From the NCBI RefSeq assembly GCF_016587415.1, contig NZ_BNJI01000001.1, positions 4,627,501 through 4,691,500 of the forward strand: a stretch of 64,000 nucleotides of DNA. Direction: 5' to 3'. Below the pieces are notes generated by a model. The model ran no database searches, had not been told where the DNA came from, and was given only the letters and a program-made list of their open reading frames with translations. A program made the translations under genes and the position numbers. The DNA is from Ktedonobacter sp. SOSP1-85. Lineage in GTDB: Bacteria > Chloroflexota > Ktedonobacteria > Ktedonobacterales > Ktedonobacteraceae. Below are positions 28,009-36,847 of the stretch, one piece after another. How positions within the stretch are numbered: position 1 is the stretch's first letter; each line of letters opens with the position of its first letter.

Positions 28009-28710
28009 CTATTTTTGCACCGCTTCTGCGCGGGTAATGCGGCGTTTCCAGGTGCGATAGAGCGCCTCATCTCCCCAACTCAAGAAGCCACTGGTCGTAA
28101 AGCCGTGAACGAGCGTGACCGCCAAAAGCGAATGGGGTCCTGGAAGCAGTAAGTAGACCAGGCTGAAAACGATGCCCGCCAGGCCGACTCCCCCCACGCT
28201 ACGCCAGTTCCATTTGCCCAGGCGATGATAGAGGGTATAGACCGCCGTACTTACGAGCCAGCCCCAGCCCAGCCATCCAGTCCATTGGGTGACGATCGCC
28301 AGGAGGAAGCCACGAAAGAAAAGCTCTTCCACTGGTGCGTTAATACACAGGTAGAAGAAGCTCTGGAAACACTGGTCGCTTGCAGTCGGCCAGCGAAACC
28401 AGGGGCCGACAACGTACATCCGGTAGAAAATGGCAAAGATCGCCATGCCAATTCCTACCAGCAGGCCAACGAAGAGGTGTAGTGGCACTTGCGTCAGGGC
28501 GAGTCCCAGAAATGAGAGCGGCAGGTGAAAAAAGGCGATATAGAGGAGCGGAACAAGGCTCATGGGGATAATTCGCATAAGCAGGTCGGGCCACATCCAA
28601 CGCCAGCTAGTGGCGACGGTGGAGCGCACGAGTTGCGTTGACGTGGCGTTCGACACGCGTGAACCTCTCCTTGGTAAGAAGATCTCTTTTTTCTGGGTGA
28701 CAGTGGCCAT
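28009..28710 (-). CDS. CPBP family intramembrane metalloprotease-like protein
   Basis: 233 residues from ATG 28710 (a GTG nine bases upstream is the alternative). After a basic N terminus there are six or seven hydrophobic helices. The Abi/CPBP signature is visible: APVEELFFRGF (the EExxxR motif), a His in YTLYHRLG and VHGFTTS near the end. The family includes CAAX prenyl-protease-like and bacteriocin self-immunity proteins. No bacteriocin gene is adjacent. Confidence 0.82.
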   Translation of the reverse strand: MATVTQKKEIFLPRRGSRVSNATSTQLVRSTVATSWRWMWPDLLMRIIPMSLVPLLYIAFFHLPLSFLGLALTQVPLHLFVGLLVGIGMAIFAIFYRMYVVGPWFRWPTASDQCFQSFFYLCINAPVEELFFRGFLLAIVTQWTGWLGWGWLVSTAVYTLYHRLGKWNWRSVGGVGLAGIVFSLVYLLLPGPHSLLAVTLVHGFTTSGFLSWGDEALYRTWKRRITRAEAVQK

Positions 28711-28860
28711 GTAATACACTTACTTTCTATACTTGCGTTAACGGAGTGTTAATTTATATTTAAGCAAGTGTAATCAAACTTGGGCTATCTGTCTAGGGAT
28801 TAAAGAAATAGACTGTAAGATGCGTTTCTGTGTCAGGTAACTCGCTGGTCGTGCCTGACC

Positions 28861-29520
28861 TTAATTTGAGAAGCGTGTAAGTTGCTCCAAACCTTCCTGG
28901 ATTTCCTCAGGCGAAAAGTTGCCTGCTGCCAGGTCTGGAGCGCTCCTGATGCTGAGACGCTGGTAAAAATCCCGCCCCTGCTGAAGCAGCGCTTTGTCTC
29001 CGGGAGTGTCTTCCAGCAATTCAAACAGGGTATCTTCAGCCTGAGCATAGAAGCCCAGGTGTTCCTGGTAACGAAAGAGCAACTGCCTGGTGGACACAGG
29101 CAAGGTATATTCATCCAGGGTGTGGATAAGCATCTGGATGTCTTCGCGTAGAATCTCCACTTCCTCAATAGGCTCATACTGATGAACGTAGAGTAGGAGA
29201 TGTAGGGCCTTGACTGCGCGGTAGTAGCTCTCCGTGGTGTTTCCTATATCCTGGTAAATCTCTCCTTCAGCCTTGAGAAGCACTGCCGCCCAGAGAGCTG
29301 CATCAACGTTGGGTCGTCCAAGGGGGGAAAGTACCTGGATCAGAGTCTCCTCACTGAGCGAGTTGAGAAAGCTGGAGGTAAGACCGGTGGCTCGGAACAG
29401 TTCTTCGTCAACGTGTAGCAATGCCTCTTCCTGCTGGTTGTACTCACGTAAGCGCAGGACAATCGCCAGGGTGCGCCCCAATTTCTCGGCCAACCGCAAG
29501 ATGTAGTCTCTATTAACCAT
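28861..29520 (-). CDS. DUF6483-type helical protein
   Basis: 219 residues. The opening MVNRDYILRLAEKLGRTLA and the repeated helical units (LLKAEGEIYQDIGNTTESYYRAVKAL is shortened here to AEGEIYQDIGNTTES) resemble TPR-like proteins catalogued as DUF6483; this assignment is from memory of the family pattern. No membrane segment or catalytic residue. Function unknown, perhaps a protein-interaction module. A 22-bp hairpin separates it from gltX. Confidence 0.7.
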   Translation of the reverse strand: MVNRDYILRLAEKLGRTLAIVLRLREYNQQEEALLHVDEELFRATGLTSSFLNSLSEETLIQVLSPLGRPNVDAALWAAVLLKAEGEIYQDIGNTTESYYRAVKALHLLLYVHQYEPIEEVEILREDIQMLIHTLDEYTLPVSTRQLLFRYQEHLGFYAQAEDTLFELLEDTPGDKALLQQGRDFYQRLSIRSAPDLAAGNFSPEEIQEGLEQLTRFSN

Positions 29521-29565
29521 GTTTCCCTCCAGGCTTCCCCAGGCTTCCTTTATTGGTTTCTGGAA

Positions 29566-29611
29566 GAGTGTGTAGGGGGAGCTGGCTGAAGCCAGCTCCC
29601 CCTACACACTC
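29566..29611. repeat. Palindromic hairpin between DUF6483 gene and gltX
   Basis: Perfect 22-bp arms (29566-29587, 29590-29611), two-base loop, arm GAGTGTGTAGGGGGAGCTGG. It lies just downstream of gltX and upstream of the next minus-strand gene, so it probably terminates gltX. Confidence 0.75.
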
Positions 29612-29626
29612 ACCCTCCTCTTCTTC

Positions 29627-31150
29627 TTATGCCAGTTTCGCGATAGCCTCTTGCAGGCGCTTGAGACTGACCTCGCGACCCAGTACCGCGAGCATATGGA
29701 ACAGGGGCGGAGTAGCGTTGCTCGCGCTGACCGCGACACGTACCGCGCCAAAGAGCTGCCCCGGCTTGAGTTCAAGCTTCTGCGCTAGCTCACGCATTGG
29801 TGGCTCCAGGGTCTCATGATCCCAGTGCTCGATGCTGGCGAGCAGATCATGGGCGTGCTGGAGAGCATTGCGCGTGCCTGCCGTGTCCATCTTCTTCTGA
29901 ATCAGCATGCTGGCGTCGTATTCCAGGTTCTTCAGATAGAAGAAGGCGACGGCGTGGGCGGCATCACCCAGGGTCTTGAGGCGCTCTTGCTCAAGCTCAA
30001 GCACCTGTTTTGTGTAGGCACGGTTCAGGGGACGCTGAACGCTGTCAGGGAGTCCCCCCTCTGCCTCGGGACGCTCCATATAGGGCAGCGTGCGCTCCAC
30101 CAGCTCATCGAGCGAGAGCTTGCGGATATAGAGACCATTCATCCAGAGCATCTTATCCGGGTCATAGATGCCGGAGGAGACGCTGACGCGGTCAAGCGTA
30201 AAGGCCTTGATCAGCTCCTCTTTGGTGAAGATCTCCGTCTTATCATCATACGCCCAGCCCAGCAGTGCCATGAAGTTAAAGACGGCCTCGGGCAGGTAGC
30301 CATCGCGCTGGTAATCCGACCAGGAGGGCGCGTTACGTCGCTTGCTCAGCTTCTTCTTGTCATTGCCCAGAACGTTGGGTACATGATAGAGCAGGGGCAT
30401 CTCCCAGCCCAGGACCTTGTAGAGATAGACGTGATACGGCGATGTCGAGATCCAGTCTTCACCACGCAAGACATGTGTAATCTCCATCAAGTGGTCGTCG
30501 ACCAGGTGGGCCAGGTGGTAGGGCGCCAGACCATTGGTTTTGAGAATGATGATATCATCCAGGTCGGCATTCTTAAAGCTCATGTTCCCGTGCAACTGGT
30601 CGGGAACGATTGTCTCGCCCTCCTCTGGCATCGCCAGGCGCACTGTATAGGAGAGGCCCGCGGCGTCGTTGGCCGTGCGCTCTTCCGCGCTCAAGTTGCG
30701 GCAGTGGCGATCATAGCGCGGTGGCAGCTTTTTGGCCGCGCGCTCCTGGCGCACCCGGTCGATGCGTTCGGGTGTGCAGTAACACTTGTAGGCATGCCCT
30801 GCCTCGATAAGCTGATTGGCATAGTGCTGGTAGAGGGCCTTGCGCTGCACCTGGAAGTAGGGACCATAGGGGCCACCTACAACCGGACCCTCATCATAAT
30901 CCATGCCAAACCATTGCAGCCCTTTGATAATATCTTCAACCGAACCCTCCACTGTGCGTGCTTGATCGGTGTCTTCGATACGCAGAATAAACTGCCCGCC
31001 GCCGTGGCGCGCGAATAGCCAGCTAAAGAGTGCTGTCCGATAGCCGCCGATGTGCTGAAAGCCAGTGGGACTGGGAGCAAAGCGCAAGCGCGGCGGGCGA
31101 TTGGCTGGTAGCTTTGCCTGCTCCTGCGTCCGGTTGTCGATTTGTGTCAT
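29627..31150 (-). CDS. gltX: Glutamyl-tRNA synthetase
   Basis: 507 residues from ATG 31150, behind AGGAG; an upstream TTG (31171) is not needed. Class I synthetase: the HIGH-type motif is SPTGFQHIGG and the KMSKS-type motif is KKLSKR. It loads glutamate on tRNA-Glu (and maybe tRNA-Gln; no gatCAB is visible here). A CYCTPE-type Cys/zinc region is present (KCYCTPERIDRVRQE). Divergent from lysA. Confidence 0.95.
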   Translation of the reverse strand: MTQIDNRTQEQAKLPANRPPRLRFAPSPTGFQHIGGYRTALFSWLFARHGGGQFILRIEDTDQARTVEGSVEDIIKGLQWFGMDYDEGPVVGGPYGPYFQVQRKALYQHYANQLIEAGHAYKCYCTPERIDRVRQERAAKKLPPRYDRHCRNLSAEERTANDAAGLSYTVRLAMPEEGETIVPDQLHGNMSFKNADLDDIIILKTNGLAPYHLAHLVDDHLMEITHVLRGEDWISTSPYHVYLYKVLGWEMPLLYHVPNVLGNDKKKLSKRRNAPSWSDYQRDGYLPEAVFNFMALLGWAYDDKTEIFTKEELIKAFTLDRVSVSSGIYDPDKMLWMNGLYIRKLSLDELVERTLPYMERPEAEGGLPDSVQRPLNRAYTKQVLELEQERLKTLGDAAHAVAFFYLKNLEYDASMLIQKKMDTAGTRNALQHAHDLLASIEHWDHETLEPPMRELAQKLELKPGQLFGAVRVAVSASNATPPLFHMLAVLGREVSLKRLQEAIAKLA

Positions 31151-31258
31151 GGGAAAAAAACTCCTATTCAACTGTCTACTTACCGCGTTATTGTAGCATA
31201 GTTAGCCTGTTGCTGTGTAGCATCTGCACATATTTCGTGTCGTGCGATTTTTCCTTGC

Positions 31259-31288
31259 TTGCTTGTCTCATCATACTCCTGCTATAGT
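31259..31288 (+). promoter_or_regulatory. Probable lysA promoter
   Basis: -35 TTGCTT (31259-31264), 18-base spacer, -10 TATAGT (31283-31288), about 125 bases before lysA. The leader is long enough to hold a regulatory element, but I see no match to the lysine riboswitch. Confidence 0.5.
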
Positions 31289-31414
31289 ACAGTCTAATCA
31301 CTGAGCATATTTTCTTTGGAGTAGGACGGACGACTTACTCGGCATGCATTCTTCTTTTATCAATCGTTATATAGGTATAGCTATCGACTTCTATCATAGA
31401 AGAGGGGAATACAC

Positions 31415-32761
31415 ATGATGTCCTCATCCCTGGTATCTTTAACGACGTTGCTCCCTGATACCGCGGCGGTCTCGACCGACGATGTTTTGCATATCGCGGG
31501 GCACGCGCTACCCGCGCTGGCTGAGCAATACGGTACACCACTCTATATTTTTGATCGCGCAACGATTGTGCACGCCTGCCAGCGCTACTTTCAAGCCTTT
31601 GAGCGCTACTACCAGGCATCTGCTGTGCGCATCCTCTATGCCTCCAAAGCCTATCTCTCACCCCTCGTGGCGCGCATCATTGCCGAGCAGGGTATGGGGC
31701 TGGACATCGTCTCAGGCGGTGAATTGACCGTCGCACAACGCGCGGGCTTCCCGATGGAGCGTATCTCCTTTCATGGCAATAATAAATCGACCGCAGAACT
31801 GAAACTGGCTTTGCAACTGGGCGTTGGGCGCATCATTCTGGACAACTGGAGTGAACTGGAGCGCCTCACTCACCTGGCTGATGAATTGGGACAGCGCCCG
31901 GCGGTTCTGTTGCGCGTTGCTCCTGGTGTGGAGACCGATACCCATCGCTATTTGCAGACGGGCCATGCCGCCTCTAAATTCGGTTTCCCCTTGCAGAACG
32001 GAGAGGCGAAAACGGCGATCCTGCGTATCCTTAGTGAGGGTAAGCTTCACCTGGTAGGGCTACACGCGCACTCGGGAACCATGCTGCGCGAAACACGTCC
32101 CTATGAAGAGTGCCTCGTGCATTTGCTCTCGCTGGCGAAGGCCATCTATGACGAGACGCAATGGTGGCCAGAGGAGGTTAGCCCGGGCGGCGGCTGGGGC
32201 ATTGATACTCCTGATCAACTTGGGACGCCTGGACTTGACCAGCTTGCCCAGGCCTTGCAGCACCAGATGCAAGTCATGTTGGCGAGCATTTCGAATGGCA
32301 TGCTGCCTGCTCCCACGCTCATTCTGGAGCCTGGGCGCTCAATTGTAGCGCGCGCGGGCGTGGCACTCTATCGCATAGGTGCCCTGAAGGCGACGCCTGC
32401 TGGCACGACCTATCTGTTTGTGGATGGTGGTATGGCAGACAATATTCGCCCGGCCCTCTACCATGCACTTTATACCGCTCTCCCCGTTGAGCATATCTCC
32501 GTACCAGGAAGTGTTGACTATTGCGTCTCGGGACGGTATTGTGAATCAGGCGATATGCTCATTGATAATGTACGTCTGCCCGCTATGCGTGAGGGTGAGC
32601 TGCTCCTCTTGCCGCTGGCGGGCGCGTATTGTCTCCCAATGGCAAGTAACTACAACCTGGTGCCACGACCGGGCGTACTTTTAGTAGAGGAAGGACGTGT
32701 GCAGGTCATGGAGCGGCGTGAAACATACGACGATATTCTTGCCCGTTATCAGGAGAGCTAG
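31415..32761 (+). CDS. lysA: Diaminopimelate decarboxylase
   Basis: 448 residues, PLP-dependent group IV decarboxylase (alanine-racemase fold). It makes lysine from meso-diaminopimelate. Motifs: the PLP lysine in YASKAYLSP, GLDIVSGGELT, FHGNNKS, HAHSGT, the phosphate loop SPGGGWGI, EPGRSIVA and the catalytic Cys in SGRYCESGDML. The start ATG 31415 or 31418 follows GAGGGG. Stand-alone position, followed closely by a YGGT protein gene. Confidence 0.95.
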   Translation: MMSSSLVSLTTLLPDTAAVSTDDVLHIAGHALPALAEQYGTPLYIFDRATIVHACQRYFQAFERYYQASAVRILYASKAYLSPLVARIIAEQGMGLDIVSGGELTVAQRAGFPMERISFHGNNKSTAELKLALQLGVGRIILDNWSELERLTHLADELGQRPAVLLRVAPGVETDTHRYLQTGHAASKFGFPLQNGEAKTAILRILSEGKLHLVGLHAHSGTMLRETRPYEECLVHLLSLAKAIYDETQWWPEEVSPGGGWGIDTPDQLGTPGLDQLAQALQHQMQVMLASISNGMLPAPTLILEPGRSIVARAGVALYRIGALKATPAGTTYLFVDGGMADNIRPALYHALYTALPVEHISVPGSVDYCVSGRYCESGDMLIDNVRLPAMREGELLLLPLAGAYCLPMASNYNLVPRPGVLLVEEGRVQVMERRETYDDILARYQES

Positions 32762-32833
32762 CCAGTTTCGATGATGGATGTTGGTGGTTGGCGGCATCAG
32801 GAGTCGCGTAAGAAGAACGCTGGAGGCATTATT

Positions 32834-33481
32834 ATGAACTACTGGCAGAAGTTAACACGGAAGCCCGAACAACAAGTTGATGACCATGATATGCCCACAG
32901 AGCCGGTGCCCTACCCTGAAGCTGTGCCTGAGCCAGGCTATTACGGCCAGGGATATCAGGAGCCAGGCGTTGATCCGGGTCTCTATGACGATCGCACCAT
33001 CGCGACTCCGCCACCACCAGCCAGCCATGCTCCCCATGCTCGTGGGAGACGTCAAATTGTGCCACCGCCCCCGCATATGCAGTGGCAACCACCGGCCTAC
33101 CCAGGCTATGCACCACAGCCCCAGCCTGATCGCTATGCGCACCCGCAGCCAGCATATACTCCGCCTGCAAGAAGAAGAGGGCCGGAGGGATGGAGGTTAC
33201 TGCCCGGATTTCTTGCCATCTTTCTGGTCATAGTACAGCTATCGCTGTTCGCCCGCTTCGTGATGAGGTTTCTCCTGCATATACCTGCTGATCAGTCGTG
33301 GGTGGCAGCGCTGTATACGTTTAGCACCGTTTTTCTCATCCCTGTCCAGTTGTTGGGGGCACAGGTGCATCTCCCATTCACGGTGGATCCTGAGTTATAC
33401 GCGTTACCCGCCATTATAATCTATGGCGTCCTCTCGCGTATCCTGGTGAAGCTTCTCCGGTTTATTGTGCGTGCGTTTTGA
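32834..33481 (+). CDS. YGGT-like membrane protein with Pro/Tyr-rich N terminus
   Basis: 215 residues from ATG 32834 behind GGAGG. The first ~115 residues are Pro/Gln/Tyr-rich and probably disordered. Two or three hydrophobic segments follow (FLAIFLVIVQLSLFARFVMRF and the region AALYTFSTVFLIPVQLL), in the style of the YggT domain, with a last helix LPAIIIYGVLSRILVKLL. YggT proteins are linked to cell division or osmotic response in other bacteria; the role here is unknown. Probably co-transcribed with lysA (72-base gap). Confidence 0.7.
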   Translation: MNYWQKLTRKPEQQVDDHDMPTEPVPYPEAVPEPGYYGQGYQEPGVDPGLYDDRTIATPPPPASHAPHARGRRQIVPPPPHMQWQPPAYPGYAPQPQPDRYAHPQPAYTPPARRRGPEGWRLLPGFLAIFLVIVQLSLFARFVMRFLLHIPADQSWVAALYTFSTVFLIPVQLLGAQVHLPFTVDPELYALPAIIIYGVLSRILVKLLRFIVRAF

Positions 33482-33495
33482 GCTGACGTGAGGGC

Positions 33496-33537
33496 GACCA
33501 CCTGGATATGTTCCTCATTGAACGGCTGAAGGTGGTC
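33496..33537. terminator. Weak hairpin between converging genes
   Basis: GACCACCT (33496-33503) pairs with AGGTGGTC (33530-33537). Short stem and large loop; placed between the YGGT gene (+) and the bifunctional nuclease gene (-). Confidence 0.4.
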
Positions 33538-33562
33538 TTATCAACTTATATCCCGAGAGGCG

Positions 33563-34087
33563 TTAATCCTTGCCAAACTCGTCTAAGACATCCAGACTAT
33601 TAATGAAGTCGCGATAGGCATCAAGGTTTTCATCTTCCTTCATATTCTGGACATCGTTCTCTTTTTCAGTGGGGGACTCTTCGCTCGTTTCAAGCGTTAC
33701 CCCAGCGCGCTCAAGGACGCTCTCATCGATATAAATGGGGGTCTTGGTGCGTACTGCCAGGGCGATAGCATCGCTCGGGCGAGAGTCGATCTCAACATGT
33801 CTGCCCGCGACATCGAGGACCAGGCGCGCGTAGAAGATCTCATCGACCAGGTCAGAGATCACAATGCTTTCCAGGTGAGCGCCAAGTTCTCCAATGACGT
33901 TTTTGAGCAGGTCATGCGTAAGTGGACGCTGGGAGGTGGCTCCTTGAAGTTCGACGGCAATAGCGTATGCTTCGGCATGAGCTATCCAGATGAAGAGATA
34001 GCGCTCTTGCTGTGTTGCTTTCAAGATGACCACTCGCTGTTGCGTAGCCAGGTTGATTCGCACGCTCTCAACTGTCATCTCTACCAT
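33563..34087 (-). CDS. Bifunctional nuclease (BFN, DUF151) family protein
   Basis: 174 residues from ATG 34087, preceded by AGAGAG; the longer frame to 34150 lacks support. The family core is clear: MTVESVRINLATQQRVVILK, RPLTHDLL, EIDSRPSDAIALAVRTKTPI and YIDESVLE. The last ~45 residues are acidic and not part of the domain. Plant and Thermotoga members have DNase/RNase activity, but the role in bacteria is poorly known. Confidence 0.87.
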   Translation of the reverse strand: MVEMTVESVRINLATQQRVVILKATQQERYLFIWIAHAEAYAIAVELQGATSQRPLTHDLLKNVIGELGAHLESIVISDLVDEIFYARLVLDVAGRHVEIDSRPSDAIALAVRTKTPIYIDESVLERAGVTLETSEESPTEKENDVQNMKEDENLDAYRDFINSLDVLDEFGKD

Positions 34088-34342
34088 AGTATTTCTGACT
34101 CTCTCTTTCGTCGCGAAGTCCGTCGCATACCTTACGCCTCTATTGTACACCTATCCAGATCACTGACGCAAATCAGAACGCTGTCTATTTGTGTCTTTCC
34201 TTGCTATCGTGCCTCTTCCTGGCACTCTTGAGAGCAGTATAGCAAACCCGGCATGTACCTCCAAACTTATCTTTATAGGGACAGGATTCCTCATTCACTT
34301 TGGCTTCCAGCCTTACCTCATGCCAAAGGCTTTTAGAGTAAA

Positions 34343-34393
34343 GAGTGTGTGGATGGCAGATGGGCCGCAGGTCCATCTGCCATCCACACACTC
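34343..34393. repeat. Palindromic hairpin in the lexA upstream region
   Basis: Perfect 21-bp arms (34343-34363, 34373-34393), arm GAGTGTGTGGATGGCAGATGG and tip GGCCGCAGGTCC. It lies between two divergent genes (BFN on minus, lexA on plus), so it cannot be an ordinary terminator of either annotated gene; this is informative about the hairpin family. The rest of the 34088-34559 gap holds the lexA promoter. Confidence 0.7.
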
Positions 34394-34449
34394 CCCCTAA
34401 GCATACAGCTGAGTACGAAAAAATATTCGAAAATTCCGTTCAAAAAGCC

Positions 34450-34478
34450 TTGTTTTGCCTATAGGGTTATGGTATCAT
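34450..34478 (+). promoter_or_regulatory. lexA promoter
   Basis: -35 TTGTTT (34450-34455), 17-base spacer, -10 TATCAT (34473-34478), 81 bases before the lexA ATG. No copy of the B. subtilis- or E. coli-type SOS box is obvious around it; the LexA operator of this lineage is probably different. Confidence 0.65.
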
Positions 34479-34559
34479 GGTTTTGAATGGCCGTTCTAGT
34501 ATCAGGGGGCGGATGAGATCGTAGACAATCGTCTTTTCAGAAAGGCAGGAGATCGTTCT

Positions 34560-35213
34560 ATGTCGATAGAACAAACCAGCGAGATACAGCGGAAAATGTA
34601 CGAGTTTATCGTCAATTATATGAAGCGTGAAGGGATGCCACCAACCAACCGCGAGATCGGGCGGGAGTTGGGCATCGCCAGCACCGGGCATGTAGACTAC
34701 CATCTGACCATGTTGGAGAAGAAGAGCCTGATTATCCGCCAGCCCAAGAAGAGTCGCGGTATCAAGCTGGTCAAGCAAGATGAGTCGGTCCCAGCTGGCA
34801 TTCCACTCGTAGGTACGATCGCCGCTGGCGAGCCTCTAGACATCTATGCTGATGGTTCGCAGCGCATCGATATGGGACGTGACTTTATCGATAGCGAGAA
34901 CTGCTATGCACTCATCGTCAAAGGGCGCTCAATGATCGAAGATCATATTTGTGATGGCGATTACGTGGTGATTCAACCGCAGCATATCTGCCAGAATGGC
35001 GATATTGTGGTTGCCGTACACAAATTTGAAGGCGAGAGCGGTAGCGCGACCCTTAAACGCTTCTTCCAGGAAAAGGATCATGACCGGGTTCGTTTGCAAC
35101 CTGCCAACTCAGAACTCGATCCCATCCTGATTCCCAAGAGCATTTGGGATCGCGAGTGGGAGATTCAAGGCAAGGTTGTCGCCATCTTCCGCCAGTGCAA
35201 ACCCGCTGCTTAG
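34560..35213 (+). CDS. lexA: LexA repressor (SOS regulator)
   Basis: 217 residues. An N-terminal winged helix-turn-helix (about 1-65, with GMPPTNREIGRELGIAS) is joined to an S24 autoprotease domain. Cleavage site Ala89-Gly90 in TIAAGEPL, catalytic Ser124 in KGRSMIEDHI, and Lys166 in ATLKRFF. RecA filaments trigger self-cleavage and release of SOS genes. Its own promoter is at 34450 and a terminator follows at 35252. Confidence 0.95.
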   Translation: MSIEQTSEIQRKMYEFIVNYMKREGMPPTNREIGRELGIASTGHVDYHLTMLEKKSLIIRQPKKSRGIKLVKQDESVPAGIPLVGTIAAGEPLDIYADGSQRIDMGRDFIDSENCYALIVKGRSMIEDHICDGDYVVIQPQHICQNGDIVVAVHKFEGESGSATLKRFFQEKDHDRVRLQPANSELDPILIPKSIWDREWEIQGKVVAIFRQCKPAA

Positions 35214-35251
35214 ATCTCTCTTGATCTCTTGCCCCTGACCCTGTGGCAGGC

Positions 35252-35314
35252 GCGTCGCAATAGGTACTGAAGCCAGAATGTGTATCTTCAGTGCATCGAT
35301 TGCGGCGCTTTTTT
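35252..35314 (+). terminator. lexA terminator
   Basis: Stem GCGTCGCAAT (35252-35261) with ATTGCGGCGC (35299-35308), an inner stem ACTGAAG (35265-35271) with CTTCAGT (35286-35292), and a T6 run at 35309-35314. Classic intrinsic terminator 40-100 bases after lexA. Confidence 0.8.
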
Positions 35315-35447
35315 CGTGATGTATGCAAAATAACCTGTCTCTTTGCGGAACATTCAAACCCGTGTTCAGTGTGACTGGGACGCTTGCCTGGCCCTGATAC
35401 GACTTGCGTCTATTCCCTGTTCACTTTGTCTATGCTTGGATTTCCCC

Positions 35448-35476
35448 TTGTTCTCTGCTCATAAATTTGCTATACT
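35448..35476 (+). promoter_or_regulatory. Promoter of the membrane/disordered-tail gene
   Basis: -35 TTGTTC (35448-35453), 17-base spacer, -10 TATACT (35471-35476), 88 bases before the ATG at 35565. Together with the lexA terminator this accounts for the 350-base gap. Confidence 0.65.
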
Positions 35477-35564
35477 GGTCTATGTACTTCCCTGGAGTGT
35501 CGCTGTTCTCAGATATTCTGGAGCCGACACCACTAGCGACAGCTCGGAAAGGACTCGCTAATTT

Positions 35565-36734
35565 ATGAAGGCGGTTGCCGCAGCGTTGGTACTAATCGCA
35601 GGTGCCGCGGTTATTCTCTGGTTTGGTAATACGCTCAATTCCTGGGTGCTAGGTGGGCTGATTGGCGGATTAGCCGCGCTCCTGTTAAGTATTCCCATCT
35701 CCCTCATCATATTCTCGTACCTCTCGCGTCGTCATGAAGAGCAAGAACACCTGCATGCCGAAGTCTATGAAGAAGACACGTTCTTTGAGGATGATGGTTA
35801 TGTGCGTCCGCGTCTTGCCTCTCGCCAGATGAAGAGGGTATACGAGGTTGAGAGCTATACGCTTCCGGCGCCTTCCGCCATGAATGAGGCTGAGGTGATG
35901 CAGCGTCAGCGTTCCACGCGCCAGCTTCCAGCCCCTACTTCGCAGCGTCTACCCATAGCAAAAAATACGCGCTCTACCTCGACCTCCTTGCAGCGCGTCC
36001 CACCTCAGGAGGCGACGCGCAACGTACCTTCCAACCCACCAGCCGAAGGGCGAGCCACTTCCATGCGGCGCCCCCTCTATCCTGGTTTTCCTGGCTATGA
36101 GCCAGGCTCTCCACAGAGTCGTCATCGTTCGCAAGCTCTGCGAGCAGCCCGCATAGAGGCATTTCAGCAGGTAGATGAGGATGAAGAGGATGAGGAATTG
36201 GATTTCTCGCCTACACAGCAGCCGCGCCGCTCTACCACATCCTCATTGCGCGCGAGCCAGGCCCTCTCATCTCAGCAAGAGCGTAACGTTGAACCAACGC
36301 GTCGCAGCTCGCAACAGCTAACCAACCAACGGCAGACGCGGAACAATCACCAGGTCGGTGACCCCCATTCCTCACGCGGCGCAAACCAGAGGGCACTCCC
36401 CGCGGCTGGGGAGTCCTCGGCCTCAACGCGTCGCACCTCTGCCCAGTTACGTCGTCGCCGGACCGATTTTCTTGAGCAGGGAGAGGAGATGGAAACGACA
36501 AACGAGCGACAGACGCGCCAGACACGCCTGGAGGGTGGCAAACCCGCAGGCAAACCCACACGCGAACTCCCCCGTAGCGAAAACTTTAACCGTCCCCTGG
36601 TACGGCGCGCGCCCTATATGTATGACGACGATCCCTTACGCGAGGAGCTGACACGTCAGCTTGAGCAGCCCACCAAACGGCGCTCCTCACTCTATGAGCC
36701 AGAGGATATTGACGAAGAAGAGGATGAGTTCTAG
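35565..36734 (+). CDS. Membrane protein with long disordered charged tail, function unknown
   Basis: 389 residues. Two hydrophobic helices at the N terminus (about 3-24 and 28-52) form a hairpin anchor. The remaining ~335 residues are low-complexity: Arg/Gln/Ser/Pro-rich with acidic patches (EDEEDEEL, EDIDEEEDEF). No domain is recognised. ATG follows AAAGGA at about 11 bases. The layout resembles cell-envelope or division accessory proteins, without direct evidence. Confidence 0.75.
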   Translation: MKAVAAALVLIAGAAVILWFGNTLNSWVLGGLIGGLAALLLSIPISLIIFSYLSRRHEEQEHLHAEVYEEDTFFEDDGYVRPRLASRQMKRVYEVESYTLPAPSAMNEAEVMQRQRSTRQLPAPTSQRLPIAKNTRSTSTSLQRVPPQEATRNVPSNPPAEGRATSMRRPLYPGFPGYEPGSPQSRHRSQALRAARIEAFQQVDEDEEDEELDFSPTQQPRRSTTSSLRASQALSSQQERNVEPTRRSSQQLTNQRQTRNNHQVGDPHSSRGANQRALPAAGESSASTRRTSAQLRRRRTDFLEQGEEMETTNERQTRQTRLEGGKPAGKPTRELPRSENFNRPLVRRAPYMYDDDPLREELTRQLEQPTKRRSSLYEPEDIDEEEDEF

Positions 36735-36847
36735 TCCTTTTGGTGGTGGTAGAACACGCTATAAGTCCCACATATCCTGGCCTCTTTTTATAAAATATGC
36801 TAGTATTGGTCGAAAATGTACCTAGCTATGCGAAGGAGGCCTTTCTC

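Noticed and set aside
29816..31018. 400-codon open frame opposite gltX
   Set aside because: It is the antisense frame of a clear glutamyl-tRNA synthetase, has no start signal and no recognisable domain; high GC codon use keeps antisense frames open.
31289..31414. Lysine riboswitch in the lysA leader
   Set aside because: The ~125-base leader is too short and shows none of the conserved lysine-aptamer segments.
34401..34559. Standard SOS box at lexA
   Set aside because: Neither the CTGT-N8-ACAG nor the CGAAC-N4-GTTCG pattern is present; nearby TTCGAAAATTCCGTTC is too weak to call.
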